Origin: Serinus canaria | Lineage: Eukaryota; Chordata; Aves; Passeriformes; Fringillidae | NCBI RefSeq assembly: GCF_022539315.1 | Contig: NC_066342.1 | Coordinates: forward strand, 14,443,402-14,507,401 | Length of the DNA: 64,000 bases | Direction: 5' to 3' | Part shown: piece after piece, positions 45,883-57,900 of the stretch | Position numbering within the stretch: position 1 is the stretch's first letter | Layout: each line of letters begins with the position of its first letter | Notes under the pieces: model-generated | Told to the model about the DNA's origin: nothing | Seen by the model: only the letters and a program-made list of their open reading frames with translations | Database searches by the model: none | Translations under genes and position numbers: made by a program

Positions 45883-46447
45883 TGTTTGTAGCAGACGCAG
45901 GGCCAGCTATGGCTCCGTGGAGGGATGTTTAGAGATAGGTATTTGCTTAGTCATAGGAATTGAACCAGGAGTCCTCACTCTGGTCCTCCAGGCCTGCTTA
46001 TCTCTCTGTGACCCCATAGGCTAGTTTCCCTAACCCTTACAATTGGTCAGTTTTCAATCCTCCCTAACCCTATAAAAGAGGCTGTCTGGGCCCATTTCTT
46101 TAGAAGAGCAGCTTCAAGACCCTTTGTGAGACCCTCAGAATAAGCCATCGTGGAACACTCTTAGCCACCTTCTCCTCTCTCTGTCATCTGCCTTCCCGGA
46201 GCCACGGCCAGCCACAGCCCCTACGAGCAAGCTAAGAGCTGAATCCATAAAAGAGCTGATTTTCACTGAGAGCTGAAAATCACTAAGCTTGCTAGGGGCC
46301 ACGGCTGTGCCGCAGTCTGGCCTAGGGCACCACAGCCTCCAGAGGGCTGAGGTGTCGGGCCTTGAGACTGCTTGCCTGGTGCGCTTACCCTACGGGGAAT
46401 CAGCTATCCGGCTAAGAAGCTAGCCCCTGTGGCTTCATTATTTTACA
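45883..46447 (+). mobile_element. 5' LTR of a betaretrovirus-like ERV
   Basis: TGTTTGTAGCAGACG... to CATTATTTTACA, with TATAAAAGAGG at 46071. A primer site follows two bases later. The left boundary is inferred from the end of ERVL LTR similarity. Confidence 0.75.
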
Positions 46448-46449
46448 AC

Positions 46450-46467
46450 TGACGCATCGAACAGGTG
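46450..46467 (+). other. primer-binding site, tRNA-Lys-like
   Basis: TGACGCATCGAACAGGTGA resembles the tRNA-Lys(3) complement (TGGCGCCCGAACAGGGAC), the primer of MMTV-like viruses. It is imperfect in the first half. Confidence 0.6.
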
Positions 46468-46789
46468 AACGACAAACTCTTCACTGACGGAGCAGCGTTT
46501 CTCTCCAAGAAACTGTAACTGCCGTTCTTTTGCGTCTCCCTGCGAAGTTATCCCTCGTTCTAGCGGGATTTCTTAGCAGGGGGGTCGATTCGAACCTCAA
46601 ATAGTCATCTGGACCAAGTTCCGAAAAGACGGCCCGGCAGACGCCTTCCAGTAGCTTTTTGACCCACGGCTGAAGAAATATGTAAGTTTAAACCAGCCTC
46701 TAAGCGCGCTAGAAATTTTTTCGGGGATTTTTTTTTTGGTTTTTTTTCTTTTTTTTCCTCGTTTTAGCTGCTGGAGGGGAATTCATAAC

Positions 46790-47230
46790 ATGGGGATGAA
46801 AATTTCGAGTTTAAGGCTATCCCATATTGAGAGAGATTTATATTTACTAATCCTAGAAATCTTATCTACTAATAACTTTTCCTTATCACCTGGTAAACTT
46901 TCCAAGACTAACCTAAAGAAATTTATAAAATGGATACTTTCTCAGTTTCCTGATACTAACACAGAAATATTTACAAAAGATTCTTTTTGGGATATGATTG
47001 GGAAAACAATATATAACTTACAGACTAACCAGGATTTTTCTGTAACGGTGTACATGCCTCTTTTTCATGTTATAACCAAAGCGGGTCGAAAAATCTAAGA
47101 AAAAGATCCTTGATTGCGTAACAGAGGCAGAGGCTCTTTTACATGCTAATGAGCCTGATAACCATCAAAATTCTTCTGTGAAAGCTGCCTTACAAACTTC
47201 TCCCCAGCACGCGGGATGTGTCTCCCCTTA
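46790..47230 (+). pseudogene. gag matrix of a betaretrovirus-like ERV, truncated
   Basis: The ATG at 46790 opens MGMKISSLRLSHIERDLYLL, with Gly2 as for N-myristoylation. The matrix fold segment FIKWILSQFPDTNTE… and SFWDMIGKTIYN recall betaretroviral MA. The frame closes at the TAA 47096-47098, but the next frame continues plausibly (KKKILDCVTEAEALLHANE) to about 47230, so one frameshift lies near 47090. Beyond that the element is lost, replaced by a minus-strand LTR fragment and then the gap. No pol or 3' LTR is seen. It would have been a membrane-targeted core protein. Confidence 0.7.
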
Positions 47231-47234
47231 AAAG

Positions 47235-47552
47235 GCATGCATACCTTTGGGATCTTCAGGCCCCTTTTTATCCTTCTCCCCAAATACATATGCATACAAT
47301 TTCACAACAGGTTCATACATATTCATTTTACAGACTTCGCATGACATTTAGCGCTAGTTCTTTTGTCATCAGAAAAAATTCCTAGGCCAAGTTGACCTGT
47401 CTCCCCCCTCCCTTATCTCTGTCTTTCACTGAAGCAATTTCTGAGCTCAGACTAAACAGCTAAGATTCCAAGGCTTAACTAAAAGATGTACATTTAACCT
47501 AAATCAAAAAGGATTTCTACCCTGGAACCTGGAAAATTTCTACTCTGTCTCA
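47235..47552 (-). mobile_element. LTR fragment (U3 with TATA) of a class I ERV, minus strand
   Basis: On the minus strand TGAGACAGAG follows a classic polypurine tract. The sequence continues to GGATAAAAAGGGG (TATA-like, about 47262) and stops about 25 bp further, so it is 3'-truncated. Confidence 0.55.
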
Positions 47553-47566
47553 TTCCCCCCTTTCCT
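47553..47566 (-). other. gammaretrovirus-type polypurine tract
   Basis: The minus strand AGGAAAGGGGGGAA lies directly before TGAGACAGAG, like the AAAAGGGGGGAATG tract of gammaretroviruses. The ERV body would lie to the right, in or beyond the gap. Confidence 0.6.
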
Positions 47567-47643
47567 AGAAAATAAGTAAATTCTTTTACTTAATGCAGAC
47601 TCCTATGACAATAGGTGTCTCCCAGTGCTTTGCTGTGTACATT

Positions 47644-48143
47644 NNNNNNNNNNNNNNNNNNNNNNNNNNNNNNNNNNNNNNNNNNNNNNNNNNNNNNNNN
47701 NNNNNNNNNNNNNNNNNNNNNNNNNNNNNNNNNNNNNNNNNNNNNNNNNNNNNNNNNNNNNNNNNNNNNNNNNNNNNNNNNNNNNNNNNNNNNNNNNNNN
47801 NNNNNNNNNNNNNNNNNNNNNNNNNNNNNNNNNNNNNNNNNNNNNNNNNNNNNNNNNNNNNNNNNNNNNNNNNNNNNNNNNNNNNNNNNNNNNNNNNNNN
47901 NNNNNNNNNNNNNNNNNNNNNNNNNNNNNNNNNNNNNNNNNNNNNNNNNNNNNNNNNNNNNNNNNNNNNNNNNNNNNNNNNNNNNNNNNNNNNNNNNNNN
48001 NNNNNNNNNNNNNNNNNNNNNNNNNNNNNNNNNNNNNNNNNNNNNNNNNNNNNNNNNNNNNNNNNNNNNNNNNNNNNNNNNNNNNNNNNNNNNNNNNNNN
48101 NNNNNNNNNNNNNNNNNNNNNNNNNNNNNNNNNNNNNNNNNNN
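47644..48143. other. assembly gap (500 N)
   Basis: Exactly 500 N; the real length is unknown. It could hide ERV sequence and the missing 5' exons of FCHO2. Open frames across it are artefacts. Confidence 0.99.
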
Positions 48144-48301
48144 TGGTTAGGAAAATGGAGTTCAAAAGTTTACAGAACTATACAAGTTTATCAGGAAAAA
48201 CATATTAGGGTAAACTTAAAACAGCCAAATCAGTATTACTAATATAAGTCAGCAGGACTCAGTCTACATTATGAAATTTCAACTATTTTTACCAAAGATA
48301 C

Positions 48302-48920
48302 TGTCGGAATTCAGGACATCCCTTTGGGAGTCCGGAGTTGCCAGAACCCCTGCCAAGGGGCTCAGAGACGCTGGCACGCATCCCAGAACACCAGTGGGTT
48401 CAATTATGAACCATGGAGCAAATTGCCACCTTTACATGAAGATCTAAAAGCCACAGCAGTTTAAACAGTGTAACAATAAAATTATCACAGGGTGTAAATG
48501 TAGGTCTTGGGATTTTTAGTATAGGGGTTTTTGGGGACAAGATGGAGGGATTTGGGCGTGTCTATCCTTTCTTCTTCTCTACCTCCATCTTCACTGGCGA
48601 TGTTGGCACTTTTAGATTGGTCTAGAGTAGAAGCTCACTGTCTAACATAGATGATAGGTATTGGAAAGTAATTGTAAATATTGAACACATAGTTTTTAGT
48701 ATATAAAGATAACACCGCCCTGGGGGCAGGCAGAGTGCCTCTGACTGTCTTGCTGAGCAGACCTCGGCAGAACAGGAGAAAGAATTTTATAGATAAGATA
48801 CAATAAACAAACTTGAGACTGAGAAATGAAGAGCCCTGACTCCTTCTTCAGGCGCTGGGCTGGGAAGGGAGACTTTCGAACTTTTCTCGGGGTCACTCTG
48901 ACCAGCTAGAGACCCCGACA
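48302..48920 (+). mobile_element. solo LTR, 619 bp, 6-bp TSD agatac
   Basis: agatac at 48296-48301 and 48921-48926. It starts TGTCGGAATTCAGGAC and ends AGAGACCCCGACA. TATATAAAGAT is at about 48700 and CAATAAACAAAC at about 48802. A complete solo LTR with perfect duplication. Confidence 0.93.
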
Positions 48921-48926
48921 AGATAC

Positions 48927-49846
48927 ATTCATGAAAAATGAACAATATCATTCTTAATTGGTATAACAATCACTGGTAACTGGCTATACCTTTAGTACAC
49001 CACTTCCTGTAGCTCCATGGTAACTTTAGTAGTTCCTTTCTTTCTAGGAACATTCTCCCAAAGTTTTGGTATATGCAAAGTTTGCTAAGTTGCCAGTGCC
49101 AAAACAGAAAAAAACTTCTGGACTCCTTTAATTGTTAAAACTTCTTTAAAAGTCTCATGACAGTTAGATCTGGATCTCTCTTTTGATAATAGGAGTAAGC
49201 ATGTGTATTTTAAACAATAACAACATGCTATAGGACTACATTTTAAAAAGTACATTATGTATCTGTTTGCTTGACATAAGTAAGCAGCCTGCATTATAAT
49301 TATCTTAGCCTTATGGAAGACATTACTATAGTACTTTTTGCAGTCTGACTTGCTATCTGTAAAGATATACACCAGGGAAAACAATGAGACAAAAGCTGCA
49401 TGATCAGAGCTGAAGCTTTGGGATTGTTTTCCCAAATACCTTTTACATGGACAGATACTATGCTATGAAGGAAGGAGAGTCAGATTCACTTCTACATTTC
49501 AGAGAGAAGTCCACATCTTCCACATTTTCAAAGGTATATAGCAATCCTTTATCTACTGCTACATCAAGATGTGCAGTAATTACTCCAGTGCTGCAACAAT
49601 TTACCATCACACAGGTATCAAACCAATTCTCGGGTTTTCAACAACAGCTTTCCACAAAAATCAGAATGAAATGCAAAATCTTAGACTTGAACTTTAAGGC
49701 ATCCTGCAGCATATATACAGTTAAATAGAAAAATATTTTGATAAAGGATGAAGATCGGAATCAGTAGTTATATAAAGTCACACTGGAATTACCCTCAAAA
49801 AATTAATTTTTTCAGGAGCAAACTTTCTCTTGAAATCCATATACAA
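48927..49846. other. unique sequence, no gene seen
   Basis: AT-rich non-repetitive sequence. The short frames at 49085-49435 and 49447-49728 show no known motif and no splice context. Confidence 0.5.
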
Positions 49847-50660
49847 TCATATAATTAAAGAATATCCTGAGTTGGAAGGGACCCATCAGGATCAAGTCCA
49901 TGTCCTGGCCCTGCACAGGACACCCCAAGAATCATACCATGTGCCTGAGAGCATTGTCCAAACACTTCTTGAACTCTGGCAGGCTTGGTGCTGTGACCAC
50001 TTCCCTGGGGAGCCCAACCACCCTCTGGGTGAAGAACCTTTCCCAAATATCCAACCTAAACCTCCCCTGACACAGCTTCATGCCATTCCCTCAGGTTCTG
50101 TCACTGGTCACTAGAGAGAAGAGATCAGTGCCTGCCCCTCCTCTTCCCCTCATGAGGAAGCTGTAGACTGCAATGAAGTCTACCCTCAGTCTCCTCCAGG
50201 CTGAACAAGCTAAGTTACCTCAGCCACTCCTCGTATGGCTTCCCCTCTAGACCCTTTACCATCTTTGTTGTAATCCTTTGGTCTCTCTCTAATAGCTTTA
50301 TATCTTTCTTATATTGTGTGCCCAAAACTGCACACAGGACTAGAGGTGAGGCCACACCAGTGCAGAGCAGAGCAGCACAATCCCCTCCTTTGCCTGGCTG
50401 GCAATGCTGTGCTTGATGCACCTCAGGACATGGTTGGCCCTCCTGGCTGCCAGGGCACTGCTGACTCAAATCCAACTACCCATTGACCAAGACCTCCAGG
50501 TCCCTTGCCACGGTGTTGTTTTCCAGAATCTCATTCCCCAGTCTGTACATGTAGGGTTGCCCCATTCCAGGTGCAGAATGTAGCACTTTTCTTTGTTGAA
50601 CTTCATACAGTTGGTGATTACCCAGCTCTCTCATTTAATAATGAATTCTACCAGCAACAA
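49847..50660 (-). mobile_element. CR1 LINE 3' fragment, reverse
   Basis: The minus-strand CR1 tail (atatcctgagttggaagggaccc at its 3' end, about 49860) extends through ggctccccagggaag and leads into the RT C-terminal region by about 50500. It is 5'-truncated near 50660. Confidence 0.85.
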
Positions 50661-50883
50661 AGAGCTGCTCTTAAATTTTGCCTTCTTATATTCCATATGC
50701 TGATCTTGTCATCTGTCTCTAAAGTAGCACATACTGAAAAATACTTACTAAGGACAATTGTATTATGCACACTTCCTTTTGAGACTGGGCTGGTTAAGAA
50801 AGTCCTAGATTACTGATTGCTTTACTTTAAGTGCTGCTGGATATAAAAAGAGTGATATGATATAAATAGATATAATATAGAGA

Positions 50884-51176
50884 GTACAACTTTTTATATC
50901 GGCAGATAGTGAAAAGACAAGGGGGAATGGTTTTAAACTAAAAGAAGAGAGATTTGGATTAGATGTTAAGAAGAAATTAATTACTCAGAGGGTAGTGTGT
51001 CACTGGAACAGGTTGCCCAAGGATGTGGATGCCCTATCCCTGGAAGGGTTCAAGGCCAGGTTGGATGGGGCTTGGAGCAACCTGGGATAGTGGGAAGTGT
51101 TCCTGCCCATGGTGGGGGGTTGAAACTAGATGATCTTTAATGTCCCTTCTAACACAAGTCATTCTGATTCTATGAC
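50884..51176 (+). mobile_element. CR1 LINE 3' fragment
   Basis: From about gtgaaaagacaagggggaatgg to the tail cattctgattctatgac. A typical CR1 3' end. Confidence 0.88.
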
Positions 51177-52430
51177 AACATTCTTTTCATTTAAGATGCT
51201 AGTACTTACTCTACTCATCTTGTTTGTAAATAGAAGTAGTAATTAAGCTCAGACTCAGGCCTGAGTCAATAGTCAGATGTTTTGTTCAAGTTCCCCCTTG
51301 ACAGCAGCATACTCTAAAACAAGTACCCCATGACAGAATGGGAGTGGGGAGGGCTATTTGAATGAAGACAAAACAAAAACTACACCCTGCCTTCCCAGTC
51401 AGAGGTTTACTCATGTCTTATAGCCAATAGAAACGGATCTCTTTTCTAATCAACTCAGTCTCTACATACTTACTATGCTGTCAACATCTATTCCATGGTC
51501 TTCTCTTTTTGGAGGCAGAAATCAAAGTCCTTATTTAAGGAGACTTTCAGCCAAATATGCAGCAACTGATTTCTACTATACATTTTATTATTAATTTACT
51601 TAGTAGTTATATCATGATAATGTATTTTATTGAATTTGTTACAATACAGAAGGTCCCTGTGCTAGACATGTAGTTGTCTAGATTGTTTATGTTATTGACC
51701 AACTGTAAATATTGGAGGCAAATATAAACAATCAAATCGACATGGGTAAATTTTGTACAGGGAGCTACTACTGTTAGTTTCATACTTTCATTTTAGAGAC
51801 TCCTGTATCAGGAAGTTAAATAAGTTTAAGAACAGACCTTTAAACAGTTTGCATTATCACCCCATAAAAGCTAAATAAAATTAGACTAAGACCATTGCAA
51901 GATTTGGTTCAAGGTCTTGAATAATTTTAATTTAGTTTTAGCTTATTCCAATTTTATTTAACTATTGATAAACACAAGTAATGAGAATGACACCACAAGG
52001 CCCCATTGAGAAGTGAGAACAATCTAACACCATACATCTACTCAGTAAGTGAGTAGCAGAGGAGGATGACAACATAAATTTACCAAACAATGCGATAATA
52101 CAGTAACAAACTATTGATAGCAGGAACAAACTATTGATAAGACCAAACAAGTCTTTGGCTTGAACTTTTGTGCTAACTTTAGTCAGATAACCAGCATAGC
52201 AAAATTCAGATCTATAGAAGCCCCTTACTCACATAAGCTCCTTCCCTATAGAGCATGTGTGATAAAATAAATGGGTACTGTGTCTTTAAGTGAACATGAA
52301 AAAATATTTAACCAATTGTGACAGATTCAGTTTGAAACTGGGCAGCAACACTAATTTTGTGTAGTGGTTTTGGTTTGTTAATTTAAGATTTTATTTAATT
52401 TTAAGATTTTTTAGCTAATGCACTATAGAG
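51177..52430. other. no gene seen; possible LTR remnant at the right
   Basis: Mostly unique sequence. gataaaataaatggg (about 52260) and a terminus-like gggcagcaaca (to 52350) hint at a plus-strand LTR end. No start or duplication was found. Confidence 0.35.
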
Positions 52431-53873
52431 TGTGGTAGGTTTTGGTGTTGGTTAATCATTAATGTACTTACTTCCTGCTGTGAGATAGGATTAGGAGAAA
52501 GGTAAAGTAGGCTTAAAACTTTAAAAGGGTATAAAGAAAATTTTATTAACAGTAACTAAAAGAAAAAAGTAGTAAGAATCAAGATAAATCTTTCAGAACA
52601 CTTCTTCTCACAACCTTTTCTTTTCCACTGACAATGTAAAGAAACAAAACTTTAAATTTTCAGTTAGTTTATGACTTCTAAAATAGTCTTTTTTCAGTTT
52701 ACTTTGGGAGAGAAGTCTTTCTTGTTAATGTTATGGAGACTTCTCTATAAGAGGAAAACCAGGGGGTTTTTTTGTGGTTCTCAATTTGGTCATGAATAGC
52801 AGCTGCCTGGGGGAAATCTGCTATTGTGAAGTCTCTCCAATTTTTCACGAGTCTTCCCACAGCTTGTTTATAGGCTATGTCGACTTATGGGGCATTGTTT
52901 TAAAGATGAGTTGGTCAAAGTTCTCACTATCTATTTTTAAAATTATCTTTATCTCTGGGAACAGAGATTTTCTCTTGGGAGTACAGGACTACTTTTCTCT
53001 TTCTCTGTTCAAACTTCTCATGGGATCACAGTTACTTTAACATCTATTTACTTTGCATGGAGGCCTTTGCTCAATATCAATATGAACCTTTCATCTTTTC
53101 ATAGTTCCATGTGTTAGAAGGAAAATAGTTTTTTCTTTATAGCTTACAAGAGGATTTCAGCTCTAAAATCAAGGCATCTCCTCATCCCTCTTATCTGGGA
53201 CTTAACTTTTTTCTTACTGACTATGATGTCTTCATGTTGTTCTTTTACATGTTTGTATCTTGTTCTTTTCTCTTACTTGAGGGAGGATTGAAGCACTGAA
53301 AGGGTTAGCATTTTGTTTGGAGACTGTAGGTGATCAACTTGACCCCGGTTGGGCTGGGTGTTACAGACTGCAGGAGCTGCGGCTGGGGTAGTGGCTTGGA
53401 TCTAATCAGCCTGGCTAGAACTTAGTAGCAGCAGCACTCTGTGTGTGTGTGGGGGGGGTGGCTTCTCCTTCCCCCTGCCTGATGGTTGTGGGTAACTTCT
53501 ATGGGGATAAAATCTCGGTGTTGACCCGAGGCTGCTCTCAGTGCCCAGCAGGCTCGGCTGGTCCTTGGGCTGGGAGGGGTTTTAGTAAGCAGCTAGATGT
53601 TAGTAAGGCTGGTTCTATTTGGCCCCATGGCACCCCTTTCTCCTTGCCTGGTAGCTGATGGGGGGTCAGCAGGCAGCCCGGGGGGAAGGGGACCCAGCCC
53701 CGTGGCAGGAGCCACCTTGGAGTGTTATTTCACTCCCAGCCAGAAGGGAAAGAGGAAGTTCCTGGGTTTCTTTCATCTTTTATCATGTGTTTTTCACAGA
53801 AGCATGTCTAGCTTTCTGCTGGTTGGAAGTTTTGCATCACTTCTCTAAATGTTTCTCATGCAAAACCATGACA
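52431..53873 (-). mobile_element. ERVL-type LTR, about 1443 bp
   Basis: The minus strand starts TGTCATGGTTTTGCATG (53873) and ends CCTACCACA (52431). Its poly(A) signal TTAATAAAA is at about 52540. Over its length it aligns with the plus-strand LTR at 60643-62660. No duplication is visible. Confidence 0.85.
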
Positions 53874-54330
53874 CCAATGAATGTAGTTTTAGATTGTTGT
53901 ATATATACTGGAGGTTATGATCTTTCAATGTTTGAAGTTTATGGAAGCGGATAACAAGCATACTGAAGGTGTGCCAGCTTTGTGGATTCATCACCCTGCA
54001 CCTATCTCTGTGCAGACATTAATTAAACAATACCTTGACTGTGTGTGAATTGGCTTCTTGCACACTGGGTAGAATCTGTATTTGGGACAACATCCTTATT
54101 TGGCCAGATTTAGCTAGCTAGTCTCAGCTGTTTCAAACAAAAATATAGGCAATGTAACATTTCTCAGTAGTAGAGCAGTTACCAGTATCACACCATGAAC
54201 ATTAATTTCAGTTCAGGTAAACCTCCTATGTCTGCATTTATTGGCCTCCAAGCAGCATAAAACATCTAAACTGAACTGACCTTAACTTATCCAAAGATTA
54301 TTTTCATTCACAAAAAATTAAAATCCTCTT

Positions 54331-54834
54331 TGTTGTATTGTGTTTTTATTTTGAAGGTTATTGTTTGATTCGTCCTTTTGGGGTTTTTCTCCCCCTGATT
54401 TTAGAGGGACACAGACCTGCCTTTGTTATTTAGTTGAGCCAGGTGTCGGTTTATCTTTTTGCTATTTAGCTACTTTTCTGCCAAGTTTCAGACTCCTTCC
54501 TCCTACAGCCAGTTGTTAACCCCTCCTGTCCCAAGCAGTTTTCCTCCCTTGTATTCCCTGCCTTGTGATCCACCCACAGTTCTTACATTGTATCCTCCCT
54601 TGAGACCTGCCCCCCTTTATAAGCTGCTGTTTTCCCCCAGCTCCTTGCCTGGGATCCCGAGACTCGGGGAGTGTAACATCAAATAAAGTAACCCAGTGCC
54701 ACCCCAGGCCCGTGATGCTGCTGTGGTCTTTTTGTTCCGTGCTGCGCCTCCCCTGGTAGCTGGGATTCTGCAGAGCCCCGAAACAGGGGGACTGTCGCCC
54801 CCCCACTGTCACCATCTAGCCGGGGACTGCGACA
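54331..54834 (+). mobile_element. solo LTR, 504 bp, 5-bp TSD ctctt
   Basis: ctctt at 54326-54330 and 54835-54839. It starts TGTTGTATTGTG and ends GGGGACTGCGACA. CCTTTATAAGCTG (TATA) is at about 54614 and CAAATAAAGTAAC at about 54680. Confidence 0.88.
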
Positions 54835-54949
54835 CTCTTTATTTAAGAGACTCCAGAACTTGCATGTGTGAACCAGAAGAGTACCTATTGAGTCAGACAA
54901 AACACAAGCTGAACATGACATTTTCATTTTTCATTAAAAATTGGAATGC

Positions 54950-57900
54950 AACATATATATTTTAACAACTTTATTAACATAGTCAAGCAGTGATTGGCAT
55001 CCACGTCTATTATGTCACATCATACAAATGTAGATACAAAATTACTACAGTACAATATATATTCTCTGCATGATTCAAAATATTTGGTGGCCCCAAAACC
55101 TCTAAAATCCAGCAGCTTATCAAAAATTAAAACAATATTCTATTTAAATGAAGTTCTGTTAGCAAATAGGCAGACTTCAAGAAATATCACTCAATTTTGT
55201 ACAGTTTGAAAGGTTGCAAGAGGATATGTTTGAAGGATACATTCCAACATTGTTGTAGACACAGAAACATCAGTTTTAAAGCTTTCAAGCAAAACTCATA
55301 CAACCTAAGTTGTCAGCAGAAAGATCAGTCATCTTTAATTTTAAATTATTTTCTATACTGCATCCAATTGAAAATTTTAGAAGTGCTTAGTATTAGTAAG
55401 TCAGCAATACATAGCTACCTATTTCTTCCCATGAAAAAAGAAAATATTACAATGAAGATTTCAACAGCCAGAGAAACCTGCTTATACCCATCTTTTTTTC
55501 TAATCGCTTTCCCACAAAGATCACCTAGGCCTTCTCAGTTTTGTTGTTCACCCAAAGTAAGGAATTAGATACCTTAGGTGAAAGTAGCATAAAGGAATCA
55601 GCTTATAGAAAAGTGATATACTATAAGCACTGAATTCTTTGAGATCCAGACCAGACTTGACTTACTTAAAAAGCATAGTCTAACACCAGACAGGGATCCA
55701 CCTTTTATAGAGACATTTTAACTGCCCTCACAAATACATTCAAGTAAGTATCCTTATTATTTTAGGAGAATATACTCTACAAGGCAAGCAACAAGAGTTG
55801 CTCAGAGTTTTCAATTTAAACTAATTTTCCAAAACTGGCTTGCTCCAACCATTACGTGCAAAGAGCAAGCATCAGTGTCAGACCAAAAAAAGTAGACTGA
55901 TGGTGCAAGTCATTCTGGTGAATGCATAGGTGAGTGAAATACACAGCTACTGATCAAGTTTTACTTACTCAAGATGAGGTTACTGGAAATACGTAATATA
56001 TCACAAATATGTATGCAAACCACATCAGCATCTACCTGAAGTAACTGCAGGATGTTTTGCAATTTGCAACAGTCATTTCACTGTAGAGCTTAACCTTTAT
56101 CTAAGATAAAAAATTACTCTTAAGACCCTATGTAGAAGCTTTATGCATTTATGCTCATAAAAGAGAGAGCATCAAAGCAATTTGTCTTAATTTGCAACTT
56201 CTTTCCTTGACAAAATCTGAAAGAAAAGATTTCTAACACAATGTTACATAAAAGAATTTTTCAAGAAATATTTCAATTGTTTGAATATGGATGCATTCTC
56301 CTCAAGGGAAGAAGATTTTTGCACTTTTATCTGTTAATACATTCAATATGAATAAAATAGGTAAAGCAAAAGTCATTATGGTCCAACAGTAGAAGGTTAA
56401 TTTAGAGTAAGTTTAAGACAAAAGAGATCCATAATATGAAATACATAAACTGATATAATTGACACATTTTTATAAGCATGTGTTCTGAACAAAAAGGGTA
56501 CAAGAATATTCACCTGAGATAAAGCTTGTATTTGAATATTTCTAAGTAGCAATGAGTTTCACTTGAGTAAAACTATTGAAGCTTTAAAATATACATTTTA
56601 TTATTATACAATATGTGCAGTATAAGTAAATAAAATTGATGTTTACATAAAAGTCCTAAAAAAACCCCCACAAAATCCACAGTGTATCACTAATTCTAGT
56701 TACAAAACTTATGCTGCTTCATAACTTTTAAAAATTATAATTATTATAAATTTTAAACTCATTCTTCCAAAACTGATCTTTTGAGTATAAGGTTTAAGGA
56801 GCAATAAACAAAAGCATAAGAATTAGCTCATTACAATTTAAATATATACATATTCACCAATTTAGAAAATAATCATGCTTTGGAAAAAACTTATAAAGTT
56901 GATTATATTTTCTTGTCCTGCTTAGAATAAGGAACTATTCTAACAAGTTTTTCCTAAATGAAAATAGTTGTTTCCTGAATGTATAAAGAAAAAAAATAGT
57001 ATTGAACGTATAATTTCACAGCAATTTAGAACTGCCAAAAAGATGCATTTTATAAGGATTTAAAATACCCTTTCTGTTATCAACTTAGGTTGATCAGCAG
57101 ATTTTCTTTACTCTGAATCCTTCAAAAAAGTAAACTTAAAACAGGAAAAAGACGTATATGAAAAAACAGTAAACACTGACCTCCTGAGGCTCCTACAACA
57201 AAACTATTCAAGTAGAAAATCTACACCATTACTTAGCAGCTGCTATTTTTGTAGCTTAGCAGACTAACAGCACTTTATTCAGTGTGTAAGGAGCAAATGA
57301 AGCCATACTTTTAGCATGCCAAGAGGCAGAAACACTGGAATGTAACAAACTCACAATTCTACCAATATAAACATTCAGTCAACATTCAAGAACTGTCAAG
57401 CCTACACTATAAGAATTGAAATGCTTTTTATTTATCCCATGTTGCAATTATTGAATTATAACTGTTAATGCTGATTCAGAACTTTTCCTGCCTCATTTTA
57501 GACCCTAAATGGTTTCTGCAAATCTCTGCACTATATTATGCATTAGGAATATAGTTTATTTGCTTTAAAATATACCACAAGGGAACTTACTGATACAACA
57601 GACTATTTTATCAGTACTGTTTATTTCTGCCTTAATTATTTTCTTTGCTGTTATACCAGATCAGTTCATATCTTTACGAATACCTATTAAAATACTATGT
57701 ACAAAAGTGGTATCCTAAGGTAATATGAAGTGGGTTTATTTGGGTAAAGGGGCTTTCTGAAATTTAAAAAGTTTAGTTAAACCCAGATTCTAGCTGTAAT
57801 GCTACAGTATTATTTAGGTAGCTTTTCTATTCTACAGTTTGTTTTAATGTCATTTATCTGAAACTCTTCCCTAATGTTCAAATGCACTCAAAACTATAGC

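Noticed and set aside
47590..48242. Open frames of 185-205 codons spanning the second gap
   Set aside because: Same artefact: translated N with a few real codons at each end.
38778..54949. Search for FCHO2 exons 1-2 (…KELADFVRER)
   Set aside because: No stretch with matching residues and a suitable donor was found; the acct-ct candidates near 39447 and 44487 are in intron/LTR sequence.
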